In this document: positions 58,978 through 64,000 of the stretch, one piece after another | How positions within the stretch are numbered: position 1 is the first letter of the stretch | How the letters are laid out: each line of letters starts with the position of its first letter | Assembly (NCBI RefSeq): GCF_017654505.1 | Contig: NC_054534.1 | Coordinates: 41,017,226 to 41,081,225 of the forward strand | DNA: 64,000 bases | Source of the DNA: Polyodon spathula | Lineage: Eukaryota > Chordata > Actinopteri > Acipenseriformes > Polyodontidae | Reading direction: 5' to 3' | Translations under genes and position numbers: made by a program | The notes under the pieces: model-generated | The model's database searches: none | Told to the model about the DNA's origin: nothing | The model's input: the letters and a program-made list of their open reading frames with translations, nothing else

Positions 58978-58980
<3 letters not shown>
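58558..58980 (-). repeat. LTR, family E (solo)
   Basis: On minus TGTAAGATAGCAGGGAGG...GGATCCTTCA, 423 bp with TG/CA ends. A perfect 12-bp stem CCCTGCACCTGG (58821-58832) with CCAGGTGCAGGG (58852-58863) directly abuts CTTAAATA (58813-58820), the TATA-like box TATTTAAG on minus. Both sides are (TA)n, which hides any target duplication. Confidence 0.72.

Positions 58981-59042
<62 letters not shown>
58981..59042. repeat. (TA)n microsatellite
   Basis: About 62 bases of TA. Confidence 0.97.
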
Positions 59043-59045
<3 letters not shown>

Positions 59046-59789
59046 GTCCAAAACTGTTTAGCAAATAATACAAGGCTAGTACACAACACTTTCTTATGGA
59101 ATGCTGATTTTTTATTGTTACTTGTGTAAAGCTAAGTTGTCATTTTTTTCTACCTTTTTTTTTGGTGGTCAAGTGAGCCAAGGCTGCACTGTCAGTGCTT
59201 TAAGACAACCTAAAAACTTAGTGGAAACCCAGTTTAAGAAATCTGTATGATATGAACAGCTGTGCAAGACCAAATTGGAACTCGGACATAAAAATTTAAA
59301 TATACCCTCCCGGATTTTAATATTAATGAGGTTATTTGCATTTAGAACGAGAATTTCTCTAGCTAAAAGAAAACTACATGGAAACACACACAACTCGAAG
59401 GTACTACTAAAACAGAGTGAGAAAAAAAGTGAGACTTATTTTTCATTTTCCATGGAAATTGCCTCAATGTGAATGGTCAGCCATATGGTCACCCTATGGA
59501 CACTAATGCAGCATTTCCACAATGTTAATTAGCAGATTGCAGACTGTTATGCTGCTGGCGAACACATTGAATGGTTGTACTAACACCAGTTTCTATATAC
59601 ACATACGAATGCACCTCACTTGTTCCTAAAACCTTTTGTATTTTATCTGCACCAAATTTATCGTATAAATACGAAATGTGAATCTCATCTAGTTTTCTTG
59701 CTTGGTTGAGAAACAAACTTGGTGTCCCTGATACATTATATGTATCTTACACACACACACAGAGAAATATGATGACACAGGGCATCGGC
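59043..59789. other. No gene seen
   Basis: No recognisable element; a short CA run is at 59751-59760. Confidence 0.5.
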
Positions 59790-60775
59790 TCACACAAATT
59801 ACAGTAAGAAACATGCGCGTAACAACTTTCACAAGCTGTCTAATGAGGAAATAATAGCCAAGTACCATTTAAAGAGGGAGGACATCCACCAGCTCTTCAC
59901 CTCACTACAGCCATATGTGAGCAGACAAACAAAGAGACATCATGCCCTGTCTACAGAAGCTCAAGTGTTTGTCACGTTACATTTCCTTGCCAGCTGTTTC
60001 TTCCAAAATGTATTGGGTGATACGCTGGCAATGAGCAAGGCTTCAGTATTGTACTCCATTGAGAATGTAACTATACTGCCCTTACAAACCACACTTCTGA
60101 ATACATTACATGGCCCAGTATGGGAAATACAGTCAGCAAGGGAAGGTTCTCATTCCATCTGTGGTTTTCCCAATGTGATTGGAGCTGTGGATGGCACACA
60201 TATTCAAATAAAAGCACAGAATGTTGACGAATATCATTATGTGTGTTGAAAAGGGTACCACTCAATGAATGTGCAGATTATATACGACAATAATCTCATA
60301 ATAAGAAATGTTATTGCGAAATGGCCGGGCTCTGCGCACAATGCATTCATCTGGACAAACTGTGCTGCTAAGACATTGGAGAGGAAGGTAGATTCTGTGA
60401 TGGATGGCTGTTGGGGGACAGTGGATATCCCATTTCCACTTTTCTCTTAACAATGTACCCACCTCATCATCAAGGGCAGAGGAGAAATACAATGCTGACT
60501 ACGGAAGAACGAGGCAGGTAATAGAGTGGTGCATTAGCATGCTAAAAATTCACTTTAAAGTGCTACACAAATCTGTGCCACAAAATTGTGTGAAGATCAT
60601 CACACCTGCATGCATACTCCATAATATTGCACAGCGTGGCTGTACACCAATTGCAGATGAACATCAGGAAAACCCTGAAGAAAATGTGCATCATGAAGGA
60701 GAAGAACAACTGCTTGGCACTGCTGCAGGATGCAAAGTATGGGATACATTAATTCAGACAAAATATGCCTAAGTG
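59790..60775 (+). pseudogene. Harbinger (PIF) transposase pseudogene
   Basis: The plus strand encodes a HARBI1-like nuclease. The helix-turn-helix region reads LSNEEIIAKYHLKREDIHQL (from 59836) and LSTEAQVFVTLHFLASCFFQ. The first catalytic aspartate is in VIGAVDGTHIQI (codon 60190-60192). The second is changed: GSAHNAFIW has Asn at 60340-60342 where Asp is usual. The Glu is kept in RQVIEWCISMLKIHF near 60520. There is a TGA at 60247-60249 (YVC*KGYHSMNVQ) and a frame change near 60430-60480. The C-terminal part ends at 60772. No terminal repeats or partner Myb-like protein were found. It is degenerate, so probably not a domesticated gene. Confidence 0.87.
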
Positions 60776-60793
60776 TACACCCCAAATATGGTA

Positions 60794-62250
60794 CAGTACA
60801 CCCTCGCTATAACGCCTTTCATTATAACGAACCTTCGGCCATAACGAACCTGGCCCATGGACCCCAAATATAAAAAATATTTTAAAAAATCATATAAAAA
60901 CACAGTCTGTACACACGGGATGCCACCTCTGCAGTGACGTCAACTCTTTATCTTAATAAATACGTGCTGTGTAATTGTGCCTCAACTATATTGATCATCT
61001 GAAAAACAGTAACGCAAGCATATGTCTGTCATGAATATAGGTTGTCAAAAGGCACTTCTGTGGCTTGTTCAGCAACCATGTGGCAATGCAAAATTGATTA
61101 ACGAAAAAACAACAACAACAAAACTTGTGGATCTGATGAACTTTTCATGCCGGGTTGATTTTGAATAAAAGCTCAGTTTGGGATTAACATTTGGTGCACT
61201 TTGAAACGATTCGTGTCAGATTGATTTTGAATAAAAGTTCAATTAAGGATTTTTGCTTTTTGTATTGTGTTTTAATTCTTTAACGAATCAATCCATCTTT
61301 ATTTTATATAGCACCTTTCATAGTGGACTATCGTCACAAAGCACTTTACAAGATGCAGAAACAACAAGAAAATCCATAATACTTTAAATATAGAGAAATG
61401 CATAATACACGCTATACAGTAAAAAAACAAAAAACAAAACATAGTACATTAAATAGTGTAAAGTGCATAATATGTGATAGTAGCATAATGCATGAAATAG
61501 TACATTAAATACAGTGGAAAGTGCATAATACATGAAATAGTAATAGCAACACAGCAGCTAATAGCAGATATCAGGCTTAAAGAGCACAGAAGCAAGAGAA
61601 AAAAGGTGGGTATTGAGGGTTGATTTAAAGCAAGCGACGGTGGGAGTATCACGCACCAAAGCTGGGACAGAGTTCCAAAGAGTCGGAGCCATGAAGCTAA
61701 ACAGGTGTGTGTGGTGCACTTTTGCTTGGAGATAACAAGCAAGCCAGAGTCGGAGGACCTTAGCTTAAGGGCAGGGACATAGCGAGTCAGCAGGTTGAGG
61801 AGGTACTCGGGACCTGTGTGATGAAGGGCATTGTAGGTGAGCAGGAGAGTTTTGAAAATAATCCTGAACTTTAAAGGTAGCCTGTGCAGCTGGGCAAGAC
61901 GAGGGTTGATGTGATCAAGTTTTTTACATCTGGTAAGGATCCTGGCAGCAACCTTCTGAACTAGCTGCAGTCGGTTTATGGTGCGTGCCGCGACACTACC
62001 ATATAGATGGTTGCAGTAGTCGAGTCGAGAGGAGACAAATGCATGACAAACAGAATAAAGCAAAGGCAGAATACTGCATACATGAGACAAACAGGTGCAT
62101 GTAATTCTATTTTTATTCACAATCTCATCTCTTTAACTTTCTCCAACAGTTTATCGTTCATTTTGATTGTCCTTTCTCTATAACAAACCCCTCGATACAA
62201 CGAACAAAAGGCTTGGACCCAAACAGGTTTGTTATAGTGAGGGTGTACTG
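60794..62250. mobile_element. Non-autonomous Tigger/pogo-type element with nested L2
   Basis: Inverted ends CAGTACACCCTCGCTATAAC (60794-60813) and GTTATAGTGAGGGTGTACTG (62231-62250) are perfect complements and are flanked by TA on both sides (60792-60793, 62251-62252), the pogo/Tigger target. Further inward the ends also pair (ATTATAACGAACC with its partner near 62160-62215). The interior has no transposase; 61283-62115 is an L2 LINE inserted later. Without it the element would be about 620 bp. Confidence 0.88.
61283..62115 (-). mobile_element. L2-type LINE, 3' part, nested
   Basis: Minus strand: AFVSSRLDYCNHLYGSVAAR and INRLQLVQKVAARILTR, then LAQLHRLPLKFRIIFKTLLL, NALHHTGPEYLLNLLTRYVP and WLRLFGTLSQLW, the C-terminal region after the L2 reverse transcriptase. 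The untranslated part with GTGCATAAT words of the 40-bp repeat and the tail AGCACCTTTCATAGTGGACT (inverted) follows to 61283. The frame is open for 223 codons (61449-62120), so it is a fairly young copy, but it lacks the catalytic core. Confidence 0.9.
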
Positions 62251-62252
62251 TA

Positions 62253-62896
62253 TACTTAGGGTTCTGGTTTATTCAAAATTTTACCGAAAAATTAACTGAA
62301 CCTCAGTGATTTATAACCGATTACTAGTCTACTATTCAGTATTTTCTCTGTGTATTTTCTATTTATTAGGAAATACACAATATTTTGTTTAAAATGCTGT
62401 TTTATTTTGACTGCGACATTGTAATAAGCACCTCTACACTGTATCCTAGGATACAGCATGTATATTTAGACAGAGGATCAAATAATGTTCAAATGTCACA
62501 CGAGATTGCTTTTCTGTTGCGTCACAAACACATTATCATCTCATTCTGTTGGCCAATGGTTGAAAGAATGAAAGAATATATTGAAAGTTAACTACATATT
62601 AAAATAAAATAAGAAAGTGAACTGAGACACAAGCAATCAATTTCTGTGACTTTTGCATGTGCTTTAATAAAAGAGAGCGCAGAATGAATGTGTTTATGAG
62701 TTGTCAGAGCTCTGTGTTTTGCTGGACAGCCACTGTTTCTTGCAAAGGGGTGTGTATTAGTGACTTCGTGTGACAGTACTGTCCATCAGCTAAAACACTG
62801 CCTAACACCAACAATCTTAATCGTAAATATTAAACTTAATCAGATACCAGAACTGCTACTCATCATATTCCACATGTAAAGTGTGTATACAGTAAG
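62253..62896. other. No gene seen
   Basis: No recognisable element. Confidence 0.5.
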
Positions 62897-63150
62897 TGTA
62901 CAAAACATTAGGAACACCTTCCTAATATTGAGGTACACCCCCTTTTGTCCACAGAACAGCCTCATTGCGACGGGGCATAGACTCTACAAGGTGTCAAAAG
63001 CGTTCCACAGGGATGCTGGCCCATGTTTACTCCAGTGTTTTCCACGGTTGTGTCAGGTTGGCTGGTAGTGGATCTCTACTCCGAATAGTTCGTTCCATCT
63101 CATCACACAGATGTTCAATTGGATTGAGATCTGGTGATTTTAAACAGCAC
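62897..63150 (-). mobile_element. Tc1-like element, C-terminal end (family 4)
   Basis: Terminal sequence AGTGTACAAAACATTAGGAA at 62897 followed on minus by transposase remnants: SPDLNPIEHLCDEMERTIR near 63110-63150 and SMPRRNEAVL near 62960, with stops between. Only the last 80 or so codons remain. A different Tc1 family from the other three. Confidence 0.82.
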
Positions 63151-63473
63151 GTGTAAAATAAAAAGCACATAAATTGGACCTGACGCACCTGACAAGTGCT
63201 GAATAAATGGTCTGCAAAGACTTAAGGATAAACACACTCATTAACATTTACTTGTGAAATGTGGGTTTCCATGCGGAACTGGGCGTGGATTTTCCTGTGT
63301 GTTTGTCTTTTACACCAGTAAATGAGATTTACCCTATCACTCTCTTTGGCCGTTTTTTCGGCCACAAACCTGATTTACCCGAGTAATTCTCCCAAACATG
63401 CACGCGCATTGCCATTTCACAGGTAAACTGACCCACTTGGAAACCCCATGATTGTAATACCAATGTGGGCAAA
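63151..63473. other. No gene seen
   Basis: No recognisable element. Confidence 0.5.
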
Positions 63474-63476
63474 ATA

Positions 63477-63540
<64 letters not shown>
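63474..63540. repeat. (AAT)n microsatellite
   Basis: About 22 AAT units with one missing base near 63509. Confidence 0.97.
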
Positions 63541-63541
<1 letters not shown>

Positions 63542-64000
63542 GGCTTCCAAGAAAACATGGTTCAATCATCACAATAATAGCTAATACTGCTCGTTACATT
63601 TTCCTATAATTACTTAATGGGCTACTTAAGTTGTATCGTGTACAGAGCATAATCTTACGCTGAAGTTTAAGTGCACTGATCTCAGTTAGATACAGCTGAA
63701 GAGCTATAGTCAAAGGTAATGACATTTAATATAGAACATGTATGACTTCCTATATGTGTTCCATATGAACCATGACTCTATCTGTGATCCCTGAGGCGCA
63801 AGGAGACAGTTTTTAGCTTGACCTTTTGGAGAGGTCAAAGGACGCGGGTGATGACATTTTTTATTATAGAGCACATATGTCTTCCATTATAATTATGACC
63901 CCATCGACATGTCCTAGGAGATCAAATTTTAACATTAATTAAATATGGCTGTCAAACCATGTGACCAATCTGCTTTCAATTTTAGTGGTTATTACTTTAT
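63541..64000. other. No gene seen
   Basis: Nothing recognised to the end of the window. Confidence 0.5.

Noticed and set aside
59790..60775. Host HARBI1-like gene
   Set aside because: An in-frame stop, a frame change and a lost catalytic Asp indicate a transposon pseudogene.

Overview
This is repeat-dense eukaryotic DNA with no recognisable host gene. The transposon mix points to a ray-finned fish: four Tc1-like families, L2, L1, Tx1-like and RTE LINEs, a DIRS element, Helitron, Harbinger, hAT and pogo/Tigger remnants, Gypsy-type LTR elements and tRNA-derived SINEs. A non-teleost lineage such as sturgeon or paddlefish would fit, but the sequence alone cannot prove the species. There is no operon structure, rRNA or functional tRNA gene; every protein-like reading frame I could interpret is a transposon, and nearly all are broken.

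Layout. 1-5.2 kb: Helitron helicase fragment, two copies of one SINE, an L2 tail and a dispersed repeat (R). 5.2-10.2 kb: a deleted Tc1, a nearly full-length RTE LINE and a second Tc1 family, all on the minus strand. 11.1-13.2 kb: a gag-only LTR element (family C). 14-19.3 kb: a second SINE type, a hAT MITE and a 3.1-kb hAT element. 21.7-26.1 kb: a Tx1-like fragment, a compact LTR (family G) and an L1 interrupted by a back-to-back inverted pair of family B LTRs. 26.5-30.8 kb: LTR pieces and an L2 3' end with a 40-bp minisatellite. 31.7-33.5 kb: two Tc1 families either side of a (TA)n tract. 34.4-39.9 kb: nested insertions, with repeat R hit first by a solo LTR (A), then by a gag-only element (B), next to a DIRS element with RT, RNase H and tyrosine-recombinase remnants. 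42.8-46.0 kb: third Tc1 family (one end-to-end copy, one truncated) and a heat-shock-promoter-like sequence. 46-51.4 kb: LTR E, Gypsy gag-protease and integrase remnants, gag-only element D. 52.4-58.9 kb: further copies of LTRs A and E, a Tigger-like end and more Tc1. 59.8-62.3 kb: Harbinger transposase pseudogene and a Tigger-type element with an L2 inside it. 62.9 kb: fourth Tc1 family.

Main observations. (1) Several LTR families that differ in sequence (A, B, C, D, E, G) carry an inverted repeat of 8-17 bp arms directly next to the TATA-like box in U3; arm sequences change between families while position and pairing are kept. One LTR A fragment has lost this stem exactly between two GTAC words, and the 5' LTR of element C has lost stem and TATA together. 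(2) Two LTRs in opposite orientation at 23873-24652 share one 5-bp target duplication (GGGAC) and so look like a single integrated palindromic reverse-transcription product. (3) At 45216-45312 two arrays of perfectly spaced heat-shock elements precede TATAAATA boxes. (4) Three gag-only LTR elements (B, C, D) share one layout: a leader with a tRNA-Leu-like primer site (clear in B, altered in C, weak in D), a short gag with CCHC knuckles and no pol. Low-complexity (TA)n tracts directly abut several Tc1 ends.
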